Assembly (NCBI GenBank): GCA_963732765.1 | Contig: CAVTAS010000010.1 | Location: 496,001 to 560,000, forward strand | DNA from: JANYHF01 sp963732765 | Lineage (GTDB): Bacteria > Pseudomonadota > Alphaproteobacteria > Rhizobiales > Hyphomicrobiaceae | Reading direction: 5' to 3' | Length of the DNA stretch: 64,000 nt | In this document: positions 18,357 to 26,881 of the stretch, one piece after another | Layout of the letters: every line of letters begins with the position of its first letter | How positions within the stretch are numbered: position 1 is the first letter of the stretch | Made by a program: the position numbers and the translations under genes | Notes under the pieces: generated by a model | Seen by the model: only the letters and a program-made list of their open reading frames with translations | Databases searched by the model: none | What the model was told of the DNA's origin: nothing

Positions 18357-18371
18357 TGGTGGTCTCCCCGT

Positions 18372-19502
18372 TCAGACTTTTGGTTTGCGATGAAAGCGGT
18401 TGGGTACGAAGGGCAGTTCGGCGACGCGCGCCGGCAGTGGTTTATCCCGGACAATCAGTGTGAGTTGGGTTCCTGGTTGGGCATGGGTTGCATCCACATA
18501 GCCCATGGCGATTGGGCCGTTGACGGTGGGACCGAAGCCGCCGGAGGTGATGACGCCGATTGTTTGTCCGCCGATGGAGTGGATCACTGTACCTTCGCGG
18601 GCAGGCGCGCGGCCTTCGGGACGGATTCCGACGCGGCGGCGGGCGGGACCGTTCGTCAGTTCACGTTGAATGCGCGCTGCGCCGGGGAAGCCGCCCTCAA
18701 GACGGCGGCGCTTCTGGATCGACCAGGCAAGACCCGCCTCGATAGGCGAGGTCGTCTCGTCGATGTCGTGGCCGTAGAGGCAGAGGCCGGCCTCGAGGCG
18801 GAGCGAGTCACGCGCGCCCAGGCCAATGGGGGCGACGTCGGGGTGGGCCGCCAGGAGCTTCCACAGCGCCACGGCATCGGACGCCTTTACCGAAATCTCG
18901 AAGCCGTCTTCGCCCGTGTAGCCGCTGCGCGAGACATGACACCAGATGCCGCCCACCGGACAATCCAGCGACGTCATGAACTCGAGATCGGCGGTTGCCG
19001 GGGCGTGGGTTGCCAAGGCCTTGACTGCGGCAGGTCCCTGCAAAGCGATCAGTGCGAACCCGTCCGCGCGGCGCAGCGTCAATCCTGCCGGGAGACGGGA
19101 TTCGATCCGTGCAAGGTCAGTTTGCTTGCGCGATGCGTTTACGACGACGTAGAGCCAATGGTGATGACCCTCGAAGCCAAGGCGCGTCCCCATCAGGTCA
19201 TCGAGGATGCCGCCGTCGTCGCCCAGCAATTGGCTGTAGCGCTGCTGACCCGGCTTGAGCACCGTGAAATCGGCAGGACACAGTGTTTCAAGAAACGCCG
19301 CAGCGGTCTCGTACCGCTTGTCCTCGGGAATGAGAAACGCCTGCCCCATGTGGCTGACATCGAACAGCCCGGCCTTCTCGCGCGTCCACAGGTGCTCCTT
19401 CAGCACTCCCATGGGATACTGCACGGGCATCTCGTAGCCGGCGAACGGCACCATCTTGGCGCCGAGCTCGACGTGGAGGTCATAGAGAGGTGTACGCAGC
19501 AT
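18372..19502 (-). CDS. gcvT: Glycine cleavage system T protein (aminomethyltransferase)
   Basis: A 376-residue tetrahydrofolate-dependent enzyme that releases ammonia from the aminomethyl-H protein and forms methylene-THF. Typical segments are YDLHVELGAKMVPFAGYEMPVQYP, DVSHMGQ, SRSGYTGEDGFEI, GLGARDSLRLEAGLCLYG and the C-terminal GCV_T domain. The start MLRTPLYDLH (19500-19502) is chosen by family fit; an in-frame ATG at 19533-19535 has a better GGGGA ribosome site and may be used instead. It is the first gene after the glycine riboswitch. Confidence 0.94.
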   Translation of the reverse strand: MLRTPLYDLHVELGAKMVPFAGYEMPVQYPMGVLKEHLWTREKAGLFDVSHMGQAFLIPEDKRYETAAAFLETLCPADFTVLKPGQQRYSQLLGDDGGILDDLMGTRLGFEGHHHWLYVVVNASRKQTDLARIESRLPAGLTLRRADGFALIALQGPAAVKALATHAPATADLEFMTSLDCPVGGIWCHVSRSGYTGEDGFEISVKASDAVALWKLLAAHPDVAPIGLGARDSLRLEAGLCLYGHDIDETTSPIEAGLAWSIQKRRRLEGGFPGAARIQRELTNGPARRRVGIRPEGRAPAREGTVIHSIGGQTIGVITSGGFGPTVNGPIAMGYVDATHAQPGTQLTLIVRDKPLPARVAELPFVPNRFHRKPKV

Positions 19503-19588
19503 TGGCGCGTTCGCGCCGGTTGGCTCCGAGCCCATTCCGGTCCCCAAGGTTGCACGGACGCTCCCGCACGATCGCGGTCTCGTCACAT

Positions 19589-19811
19589 GCCCCCTCTGTC
19601 GGTTGGACCTGAGAGATTTCACTTTCGGCGGTGGATCGTAATCCAACGCTTACGGCTTATCCCCGTGGGTGGAGCTTGCAAAGTGCGCGCAAACCCGCTT
19701 TCCAGAGCGCCATCGGCCCAGCGGTCCGTTTGCCTGAGAGTTTCCGGGGCGGTTGCTCCTTCGGCGCCGGACTTGGCCGCGAACGGCCGGTATTCCGGTC
19801 TCTCCCGCGGG
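19589..19811 (-). promoter_or_regulatory. Tandem glycine riboswitch upstream of gcvT
   Basis: Read on the minus strand, aptamer 1 (about 19811-19731) begins GCGGGAGAGACC, contains GGCGCCGAAGGAGCAA and CCGCCCCGGAAACTCTCAGG. Aptamer 2 (about 19720-19589) contains CCGCCGAAAGTGAAATCTCTCAGGTCC. These are the conserved cores of the two-aptamer glycine riboswitch. It ends about 87 bp before the chosen gcvT start and should turn on the operon, including hicBA, when glycine is abundant. Confidence 0.95.
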
Positions 19812-19861
19812 CCTCGAATGGCTATAAACTAGAGACTATACGGGCGGAGCGGGAAAGGCAA

Positions 19862-20518
19862 TCAGCCCGCTCCCGCCGCCTTCTCGAACGCGACATAGAG
19901 TTTGTAGTCCGCCGTTCGGCCGCCCTGCGGCACGTCGAAGGTGATTGTGCGGACGCTGGAGAAGTAACCGATCGGCTGATCCGGTGTGATGTCGACTTCA
20001 ACGCGCAGGCTGTCGCCCTGCACGCGCTGCTTGGTGGCATCCGTCAGCACAATGTTCACGGGCAGGCCAACATGCCCCGCTTTGCCGCGCGGGCCGAGCA
20101 GGATACGGCCCGAGAAGCCGTACTTGATGGACACACGGGGGCCCTCGATTTGGCATTCGCGTGCGGTTTGCGTGATTTCGCCGCGATGCACGACCGCCAG
20201 CGCATCGCCTTCGCGCCCCGGTTCGTAAACCGTGACGACCTGCGTGCTCGGGAAAATCGCAAACTGTGGACAGGCACGCACCGCGACACCGTCAGCGGCG
20301 TCTGCGCCCTCGCTGTTCTTGGCAGCGTCCAGCATGCTGGCTTCCGAAACCCCGGTGGTCGCAATCGGGGTCGCCGCCTTCGGGCCCAACAGGCCGCCGA
20401 ACGACGGCATGCCGCAACCGGCCATACCGGTCGCGACGCATCCGAGCAGCAGCGCCATCCCCACGGCGCCAAACGTCGATCGCTTTGCCAAAGCCAAATT
20501 GCCCCAGTTCAATTTCAC
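19862..20518 (-). CDS. Putative lipoprotein, function unknown
   Basis: A 218-residue product from GTG 20516-20518 (initiating KLNWGNLALAKRS); the frame is open further up but without signal-like sequence. The N-terminus is hydrophobic and ends in a lipobox (ATGMAGC), followed by GMPSFGGLLG, so an envelope lipoprotein is likely. The rest has beta-rich segments (VVTVYEPGREGDALAVVHRG, VSIKYGFSGRILLGPRG). No family was recognised. It is transcribed away from ispH and toward the riboswitch leader. Confidence 0.65.
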   Translation of the reverse strand: MKLNWGNLALAKRSTFGAVGMALLLGCVATGMAGCGMPSFGGLLGPKAATPIATTGVSEASMLDAAKNSEGADAADGVAVRACPQFAIFPSTQVVTVYEPGREGDALAVVHRGEITQTARECQIEGPRVSIKYGFSGRILLGPRGKAGHVGLPVNIVLTDATKQRVQGDSLRVEVDITPDQPIGYFSSVRTITFDVPQGGRTADYKLYVAFEKAAGAG

Positions 20519-20670
20519 CACGGTGCATCCATATGTTCTATGGAGTTTAAAGGACGCCCGCGAACTCGTTTTCTCCGTTGCCCTTGGCGCTGACCCTAGT
20601 TGGCAAGCACAGTGAGAGCAAGTGGCGGTTATCCGAACCAAGTGTGACCAGTTTGCGGCGAGAGGTTGAC

Positions 20671-21663
20671 GTGATCGGGGATGGACTCACAACTGTGGCA
20701 GATCGGGCACCCGCAAGCGGCCCGGCGCCGATGCACGTCTATTTGGCGGCCCCGCGCGGCTTTTGCGCTGGCGTTGACCGGGCGATCCAGATCGTCGAAG
20801 AGGCGCTGAAGCGCTATGGCGCGCCAGTCTATGTGCGGCACGAGATCGTCCACAACAAATTCGTGGTCGAGAGCCTGCGCGCCAAGGGGGCGGTGTTCGT
20901 CGAGGAGCTGGACGAGATCCCGCCCGGCGATCATCCGGTGGTGTTTTCGGCCCATGGCGTGCCCAAGTCCGTCCCGGCCGAGGCGAAATCTCGCAAGATG
21001 TTTTACCTCGACGCCACCTGCCCGCTGGTCTCCAAGGTGCATGTCGAGGCCGAGCGGCACTTTGAGGCCGGCCACGACATGGTCCTGATCGGCCATGCCG
21101 GGCATCCCGAGGTGATCGGCACCATGGGGCAACTGCCGGAGGGTGCGGTCAGCCTGATCGAGACGGCAGCCGACGCGCGCGCGTTCGCCCCGCGCAATCC
21201 GGCCAAACTCGCCTACATCACGCAGACCACACTGTCGGTCGACGACACCGCTGAGATCGTCTCGATCCTGCGTGAGCGCTTCCCCGATATCCAAGGGCCG
21301 CACAAGGAGGACATCTGCTACGCCACCACCAACCGGCAGGCTGCGGTGAAGGCGATCGCGCCCAATTGCGAGCGGCTGATCGTAGTCGGATCGCCCAACA
21401 GCTCCAACTCCAAGCGGCTGGTGGAAGTGGCCGAGCGGGCGGGCTGCCCCAAGGCCATGCTGCTGCAGAGCGTCGACGATATTCCGTGGGCCGAGTTCGA
21501 GGGCGTGTCGCGGGTCGGCATCACGGCGGGGGCATCGGCGCCGGAAGTGCTGGTGAACGAGATCGTGGATGCGTTCCGTGCGCGCTATCAAGCGACCGTG
21601 GAGAACACCACGACCGCACAGGAAAACATCCGATTTAGCCTGCCACGTGAGTTGCGCAACTGA
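20671..21663 (+). CDS. ispH: 4-hydroxy-3-methylbut-2-enyl diphosphate reductase
   Basis: A 330-residue iron-sulfur enzyme, the last step of the MEP isoprenoid pathway. The three cluster cysteines are in GFCAGVD, DATCPLV and DICYATTNRQ; substrate histidines are in VRHEIVHN and SAHGVPKS, with SPNSSNS near the C-terminus. GTG 20671, preceded by GAGAGG, is the preferred start. ATG 20731 at MHVYLAAPRG has no good ribosome site, and a frame-open ATG-like start at 20578 is less likely. Confidence 0.95.
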   Translation: MIGDGLTTVADRAPASGPAPMHVYLAAPRGFCAGVDRAIQIVEEALKRYGAPVYVRHEIVHNKFVVESLRAKGAVFVEELDEIPPGDHPVVFSAHGVPKSVPAEAKSRKMFYLDATCPLVSKVHVEAERHFEAGHDMVLIGHAGHPEVIGTMGQLPEGAVSLIETAADARAFAPRNPAKLAYITQTTLSVDDTAEIVSILRERFPDIQGPHKEDICYATTNRQAAVKAIAPNCERLIVVGSPNSSNSKRLVEVAERAGCPKAMLLQSVDDIPWAEFEGVSRVGITAGASAPEVLVNEIVDAFRARYQATVENTTTAQENIRFSLPRELRN

Positions 21664-21730
21664 ACGCCCACACATCCGTCACCTTCGGCACTGATCGTTG
21701 GCAGTCCTGCAGCAAGGGAGATCGCAACCC

Positions 21731-22175
21731 ATGACCGTAACCAGACGCATCCTGCTCTCGGCGATACCGATGCTCGCGGTCCTGGGGCCGCGCTGGGCGC
21801 TGGCGGCCCAGCCGATCATTTATCGCGATGCCGGCTGCGGCTGCTGCCACAAGTGGTCCTTGGCGATGGCCGATGCCGGTCTTGAGGTGGCGCTGACCGA
21901 TGCCGAGGACATGACGGCCATCCATGGCAAGCTTGGAGTACCCGAGAGTTTACGTGGCTGCCATGCCGGGATGATCGGCGGCTATGTTATCGAAGGGCAT
22001 GTTCCGCCCAACGATATCCTGCGTCTGCTGCAGGAACGGCCGGCAGCCCGTCGGCTTGGCTGTCGCTGGCATGCCGCAGGGATCGGTGGGCATGGAAACC
22101 GGTACGCTCGACCCGTACGAAGTTTTGCTATTCCAGGCTGACGGCAGCACCAAAGTGTTCGCCCGCTACGGATGA
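21731..22175 (+). pseudogene. DUF411 (metal-binding) protein, single-base frameshift
   Basis: A small exported protein of the DUF411 family, often linked to copper handling. ATG 21731 opens a signal peptide (MTVTRRILLSAIPMLAVLG), followed by the family metal motif DAGCGCCHKW and SLRGCHAGMIGGYVIEGHVP. The frame breaks at a CCC run (22047-22049). The conserved tail (VGLAVAGMP, DPYEVLLFQADGSTKVFA) continues in another frame to the TGA at 22173-22175. Deleting one C restores the family reading RPAAVGLAVAGMP and about 147 residues. Confidence 0.85.
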
Positions 22176-22184
22176 CCCGAGGCC

Positions 22185-22928
22185 TCACAGCCTCCCCGCC
22201 TCGATTATCCGTTTGAGGAACGCGCGTGTCCGTTCTTGCGTCGGGTCGCCGAACATCTGTTGCGGCGGTCCTTGCTCGTGAACCCGGCCTTCGTAGAGAA
22301 AGCAGACCTTGCTGGCGACCTCGCGGGCGAACCCCATCTCGTGAGTGGCCAGCAGCATGGTCATGCCCTGGGCGGCCAGGTCGCGCACGATGTTGAGGAC
22401 TTCTGACACCAGTTCGGGATCGAGCGCGGAGGTGATCTCGTCGAGCAGCATCACTTTTGGGTCCATCGCCAGCGCCCGGACAATGGCGACGCGCTGTTGC
22501 TGCCCGCCCGAGAGCCGGTCGGGGTAGTCGCGCGCCTTCGCCTCCAGGCCGATGCGCTTGAGCAGCGTCATGGCCCGCTCCTCGGCGTCGGCGGATGATT
22601 GCCTGAGCACCTTGCGCGGCGCGAGCGTGATGTTCTCCAGCACGCTCATGTGCGGGAAGAGATTGAAACTCTGGAACACGATGCCGACGTTGCGGCGTAA
22701 CCGATCCACATCGACCCCCGGCCCGGAGACGCGATCGCCCGCCAGCACGATTTCGCCGCCCTGGATCGGCTCGAGGCCGTTGATGCAGCGCAGCAGTGTG
22801 GATTTTCCGCAGCCGGACGGCCCAATCAGGCAGACCACCTGGTGTTCATCCACCGCCAGGTCCAGGCCGCGCAGCACTTCGGCGGCGCCAAAGCGCTTGG
22901 TGACGGCGCGCATTTCGAGGAAGGGCAT
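22185..22928 (-). CDS. Polar amino-acid ABC transporter, ATP-binding protein
   Basis: A 247-residue ATPase of the GlnQ/HisP class. Walker A GPSGCGKST, the LSGGQQQR signature, Walker B VMLLDEITSAL, where Ile replaces the usual Pro of DEPTSAL, and the switch His in LLATHEMGF are present. The matching permease and binding protein are about 1.7 kb upstream (24675-26645). Four small open frames lie between, an unusual interruption of this kind of operon. Confidence 0.93.
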   Translation of the reverse strand: MPFLEMRAVTKRFGAAEVLRGLDLAVDEHQVVCLIGPSGCGKSTLLRCINGLEPIQGGEIVLAGDRVSGPGVDVDRLRRNVGIVFQSFNLFPHMSVLENITLAPRKVLRQSSADAEERAMTLLKRIGLEAKARDYPDRLSGGQQQRVAIVRALAMDPKVMLLDEITSALDPELVSEVLNIVRDLAAQGMTMLLATHEMGFAREVASKVCFLYEGRVHEQGPPQQMFGDPTQERTRAFLKRIIEAGRL

Positions 22929-23156
22929 TTAGTCTCCAAGCTGCCATACGACCGGTCGCTCACGCAACCGAGCAGGTTCGACGACCGTGAAACGCCCGAC
23001 AAAACCGCTTGAATGCCTCGCAAAAACCAATCCAACGCGCTCGACTTGAGCCAGCAGGGACAACTTCGCGATCTCCAACAGCGCACCCCCAACGACAGCG
23101 ACGTTTTTGTGAAACACCAGCATGCCGAAGTCGTGATCCTGGGTTATCAGGACCAA
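22929..23156 (-). pseudogene. Remnant of a DUF5615 PIN-like protein
   Basis: The last 75 codons before the ABC ATPase encode LITQDHDFGMLVFHKN...VGLVFARHSSGFVGRFTVVEPARLRERPV. This matches the C-terminal half of DUF5615 PIN-like proteins, which are often toxin-antitoxin partners. Upstream the frame meets a TAG and shows no family N-terminus, so the front half, with the first acidic residues, is gone. The remaining bases to 23254 hold nothing recognisable. Confidence 0.55.
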
Positions 23157-23254
23157 TTCAGTTACCGGCTAGGCGCAGCCAGCCAACATTTTCGAGGCCG
23201 TCGATTTCTCCATCGGCCTCGACCGGGTCTACTTTGGCGCTGTGCCGTGACCGG

Positions 23255-23677
23255 TCACGAGCAGCGTTGGTAGTTGAGCCGGTTCGCCTCCGTGCGCCAC
23301 TTGATCGTCAGACGGCCGGGCGACGTCCAGATCGTGAAGGCGTCGTTGAACGCCGGGGCTCCGACGCTGCGGCAGCGGGCGAGGCCCGTGAAGATCGCGC
23401 CTGCCTTGGCGATGTTGCGCAAATCGCAATGCTGTTCGAACTGGTCATAGCCGCGCACCGTGAAGCGAACGGCAGAGTCCGACCCGTCACGCGGCTTGCG
23501 GCATTGGCCGGCATACTCGGCCCAAACACCCACATAAGCGGCAGCTGCCGGAGGTTTCGGCTTGGGCTTCGCCTTGAGTTTGGCCAACGCCACATCGGGC
23601 ATGACCAACGTCGCAACGAATGCGACCCCAGCCAAAAGGGCTGTGATTAGCATCGACCATTTCGCAGGGTAGGTCAT
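23255..23677 (-). CDS. Secreted four-cysteine protein, paralogue 1
   Basis: A 140-residue protein from ATG 23675-23677, preceded by AGGAGG. A signal peptide (WSMLITALLAGVAFVATLVM, cleavage after VALA) is followed by a Lys/Pro spacer (KAKPKPKPP). The mature domain begins AAYVGVWAEYAGQC and ends NYQRCS, with four cysteines in the same order as the next two genes. No named family was recognised. It is probably periplasmic and disulfide-bonded. Confidence 0.72.
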   Translation of the reverse strand: MTYPAKWSMLITALLAGVAFVATLVMPDVALAKLKAKPKPKPPAAAAYVGVWAEYAGQCRKPRDGSDSAVRFTVRGYDQFEQHCDLRNIAKAGAIFTGLARCRSVGAPAFNDAFTIWTSPGRLTIKWRTEANRLNYQRCS

Positions 23678-23749
23678 GGCGTCCTCCTGTTCAGCAAACA
23701 AGTGACAACCGGCCGCTCCCGATTGGGGCGGGAACGGACGGCTCCGGCG

Positions 23750-24112
23750 CTAGCGGCAGCGAACCCAATTGTTGCGGAAGTTTGTGCCGGCAAATTTGGT
23801 GGTCGCCCGCGTGGCCGTCGCCCAGATTGTGACCCTTTCTGTCGGGTTCGCGCCTTCGCCCTTGCACTTGTAAAGATTGGCCCTCCAGACCCCTTTACCC
23901 CCAGTTATCGAGCGGATGCGGCATTCGCTGTCGGTCATGCCCCACTCCTTGCGGGTAATCACCATGTCGGTCTCGCCGGCCCGGCAAGACGCTGCATCAA
24001 GGCCCCATGTGCCGATATAGGCCGGCTTCTTGGCGGCAGCCTCGGCCGTTAGGCCCGTGAGTGAGACAAGTCCGGCGGCGCAAGCCAACGCGAGCAGGGC
24101 ATTCCTAGTCAT
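23750..24112 (-). CDS. Secreted four-cysteine protein, paralogue 2
   Basis: A 120-residue protein with signal peptide MTRNALLALACAAGLVSLTG and cleavage near AEAAA. The mature part reads PAYIGTWGLDAASCRAG, TDSECRIRSITGGKGVW, YKC and NNWVRCR. The four cysteines and the Y-[IV]-G-x-W opening are shared with paralogues 1 and 3, and SxCRIRS and GGxGxW link it most closely to paralogue 3. The gap to paralogue 3 is 101 bp. Confidence 0.72.
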   Translation of the reverse strand: MTRNALLALACAAGLVSLTGLTAEAAAKKPAYIGTWGLDAASCRAGETDMVITRKEWGMTDSECRIRSITGGKGVWRANLYKCKGEGANPTERVTIWATATRATTKFAGTNFRNNWVRCR

Positions 24113-24213
24113 GATTGACTCCTTGGGGGTAGATCGAGAGCGAACCTATTCCAGTCTGGAGAGTGGCAACGGAAGCGCCGGGCTGTCATCATCACGATGG
24201 ATGAGATGGCCCC

Positions 24214-24594
24214 TCAGCGGCAGCGGAGGTAGTTGGTGCGAAACCCGGGATTGACCGTGCTGGCAAATTCGACGGTCAGCCGTCTTGCGTTCGCCCAGAC
24301 AAAGAACCGTTCGTTGGTGCGCACGCCATCGGTCACGCAACGGGTCTTCATGCGCCAGAAGCCGCGCCCGCCGCTGACCGAACGGATGCGGCAAACCGAG
24401 TCGATCAAGCCGACTTCCCTTGGGGTGATGGCAACGGCGATATCGCCCGACCGGCAATCGGCGGCGTTGCTTGCCCAGGTGCCGATGTAGGCTGGCTTCG
24501 CCATGGCGGCAGTCGCACCAAGGCCGACGAAAACAACCGTCAGCGTCGTCAGAGCAAAACCACGCAAACCGTTCGCAACGTTCGTGATACGCAT
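24214..24594 (-). CDS. Secreted four-cysteine protein, paralogue 3
   Basis: A 126-residue protein from ATG 24592-24594 (MRITNVANGLRG); the frame extends nine codons upstream. A signal peptide ends near AAMA-KPAYIGTW. Shared features with paralogue 2 are PAYIGTW, CRSGDIA, DSVCRIRSVSGGRGFW, a third cysteine in KTRC, FVWANARR and the C-terminal YLRCR. Located 80 bp downstream of the ABC permease stop on the same strand. Confidence 0.72.
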   Translation of the reverse strand: MRITNVANGLRGFALTTLTVVFVGLGATAAMAKPAYIGTWASNAADCRSGDIAVAITPREVGLIDSVCRIRSVSGGRGFWRMKTRCVTDGVRTNERFFVWANARRLTVEFASTVNPGFRTNYLRCR

Positions 24595-24674
24595 TTCATG
24601 CCTCGCACTGAGGTGACGCAACCGTCAGTGATCATGGCGAGCAATGCGTCCTGTGTCCACTCCTTACGTAAGCC

Positions 24675-25781
24675 TTACGAGCCGGCCCGCATACGCCGTT
24701 GATCGTGCTCCATCATTCGGTCGACGAGACGGGCCTGGGGAATGGTGATGAGCACGAACAAAATGCCCACGATGGTCACCGCCGACAAATTGAAATGGTT
24801 CGAGGCGATGATCTTGGACTGGTTGAACGCATCGGTGACGCCGATCACCATTACCAGGGCGGTGTCCTTCTGCAGGCCGATGAAATCATTCAGGAGCGGC
24901 GGCATGATGCGTCGCACTGCTTGGGGTACGATGACATGGCGCAGGGCCTGGGCATAGCTGAGGCCGAGGGAGCGCGCGGCAGCCATCTGGCTCCAATGCA
25001 CGCTCTCGATCCCGGCGCGGTAGACTTCGCCGACATAGGCGCCATAGACCAGCGTCAGAGCAAAAATCGCATAGGCCGGCAGCGGCATGTTGCCGAGATA
25101 GGGCACACCCGCCAGCGGCAGTCCGAAGCCGACCAGGTAAATGGTGATGACGGCGGGCAAGCCGCGAAACACATCGCAGTAGGCCATGGCCAGGAAACGT
25201 ACGGGTCGTCCCGCCTCGCCAGGAACCATGCGCGCAATCGCGACAATCAGACCCCAGATCAGGACCAGCACTTCAGCGACGCAGAAAATCATTACGTTGG
25301 TAAGAAAGGCCCAGGCCACCAGACCAGCGAACCTGTAGATCAGCGGCAGATCAAAAAAGGTGCGCGACACCTGCGCATCGTTGGCTGACAGGAAAGCCAC
25401 CGCTCCGATCGCAAGCAGCGCCCCGGCTGCATAGCCGAACGTGATCTGCGACCACTGGCGCGAGGCCGCCGCCTCGATACGCGCACCCATGATGTCGCCC
25501 GATGCCATCAACCGTCCGGCAGCGGACGAACGGCCGAGGGCCTGGTAGGCCGGCCAGAACAAGCCGAGCAAAAGACCCAGCGCCACCAGCATTGCCAGAT
25601 CGGTCGTTGCCGAACCGACAGCGTTGGTAGCCAGCAGTACGCGAAGCTGCGATAGCACCCAGGCCGCGACGGCGAGAATGGCCAGCGCCACGCCGAGCGC
25701 CCCCCGGGCCAGCCCCGCCGAGGGCCGGGGTGGCGAGGGCGCGTCCCAGCGCGCCGCCGCATCTTCTGTAATACTGCTCAC
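24675..25781 (-). CDS. Polar amino-acid ABC transporter, permease
   Basis: A 368-residue inner-membrane permease of the HisMQ type. The cytoplasmic EAA loop reads YRAGIESVHWSQMAAARSLGLSYAQALRHVIVPQA, broken here only by description. Unlike the usual 220-residue members it has an N-terminal extension with three extra hydrophobic segments (about residues 25-150) before the transport domain. It lies 12 bp downstream of the binding-protein gene, so the two are co-transcribed. Confidence 0.88.
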   Translation of the reverse strand: MSSITEDAAARWDAPSPPRPSAGLARGALGVALAILAVAAWVLSQLRVLLATNAVGSATTDLAMLVALGLLLGLFWPAYQALGRSSAAGRLMASGDIMGARIEAAASRQWSQITFGYAAGALLAIGAVAFLSANDAQVSRTFFDLPLIYRFAGLVAWAFLTNVMIFCVAEVLVLIWGLIVAIARMVPGEAGRPVRFLAMAYCDVFRGLPAVITIYLVGFGLPLAGVPYLGNMPLPAYAIFALTLVYGAYVGEVYRAGIESVHWSQMAAARSLGLSYAQALRHVIVPQAVRRIMPPLLNDFIGLQKDTALVMVIGVTDAFNQSKIIASNHFNLSAVTIVGILFVLITIPQARLVDRMMEHDQRRMRAGS

Positions 25782-25793
25782 CGGAATGTCCGC

Positions 25794-26645
25794 TTACAGA
25801 TTGAAATAAGGGACGGTGCCGGGATCCTTGCCCCAGACTGCGGCCAGGAATTTGTCGGCCAGTTTCTTCAAGGTGCCGTCGTTCTGCAGTTCCGAGATGA
25901 TCTTGTCCAAGGTCGCCTTGTTGGCCGAGCCCTTGGGATAGAGCGCGCCATAGGCCTCGCCGGTCTTGTACTGGCCGACCACGGTAACCGCGCCTTTTTG
26001 CTGCACCTCTTCGGCCAGCACGATCGAGGTATCGGTGATGGCGGCGTCGATCTGGCCAGCGCGCAGGGCCGTGAACATATCACCCTGCTCTGGGTACTGA
26101 TTGATGCTCTGGGGCTTGAGCTTGTCGGTGGCGAAGCTGGCGCCGGTCGTGCCGGTCTGCACGCCAATCCGCAGGCCCTTGATAGCCTTTTCGTCCGTGG
26201 TCACACCTTTCTTCATCAGCACGCCGATATCGGAACTGAAATAGGGTACCGAGAAATCGACCACCTTCTTGCGATCCTCGGTGATCGAGATCTCCGAAAT
26301 CGCAAGATCGAAATTCTTGGTCTGGCCGGCCACCAGCGCATCCCAGCCGACGTTCACGACTTCCAGCTTTTCGAAGCCGGCGCGCCAGGCGATGTTGGCG
26401 GCCATGCAATACTCGTAGCCGTCCTTGATGCTCTCGGGCGTGTCGCCATTCCACCAGGTGGGGGCGGGCAGGCTGACTTCGACCGTCAGTTGGCCAGCTT
26501 TGGCCGGGGCGGCGATCGGGATCGAGCCCTTGGCGCCGGTCATTTCGCAATTGCCGATCATGTCGGCGGCAAACGTTGTCGCGGGAACGAGGCCGAGCGC
26601 GAGGCCGGCGGCCAAAGACACTGCCAAATTCTTTACTGGTCGCAT
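25794..26645 (-). CDS. Polar amino-acid ABC transporter, periplasmic binding protein
   Basis: A 283-residue solute-binding protein from ATG 26643-26645. The signal peptide is MRPVKNLAVSLAAGLALG, cleaved near TTFA-ADM. SBP_bac_3 features are GYEYCMAANIAW, VVNVGWDALVAG, FDLAISEISITEDRKKVVDFS and GLRIGVQTGTTG, with ligand contacts expected in the D-x-A-I-S and G-T-T-G loops. The first gene of the split ABC operon. The amino acid cannot be predicted with confidence. Confidence 0.92.
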   Translation of the reverse strand: MRPVKNLAVSLAAGLALGLVPATTFAADMIGNCEMTGAKGSIPIAAPAKAGQLTVEVSLPAPTWWNGDTPESIKDGYEYCMAANIAWRAGFEKLEVVNVGWDALVAGQTKNFDLAISEISITEDRKKVVDFSVPYFSSDIGVLMKKGVTTDEKAIKGLRIGVQTGTTGASFATDKLKPQSINQYPEQGDMFTALRAGQIDAAITDTSIVLAEEVQQKGAVTVVGQYKTGEAYGALYPKGSANKATLDKIISELQNDGTLKKLADKFLAAVWGKDPGTVPYFNL

Positions 26646-26881
26646 CACGAGATTGGTCTCCCTGAATTCGCGCCCACCCTGGGGCGTCGATCGCACTCTA
26701 GCGCGGACGGCAGGGCTGGCAATGGCTCGCGCAATCGAGGGCCCGCGCAATCGATGAATGCCCCATGAACGCCACATTCAGCTTCGCATCAGAGGGCGCG
26801 CGTTATACCGGCTCTCAAGTCAAGCCCGACCCCCGGCGCGGTATCCCCCGCCGAGGGTAGCTCCTCCCCCGGAGAACGATC

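Noticed and set aside
17961..19832. Open frame of 623 codons on the plus strand opposite gcvH, gcvT and the riboswitch
   Set aside because: Crosses two conserved genes and a structured RNA leader in antisense, and its residues show only the composition of a shadow frame.
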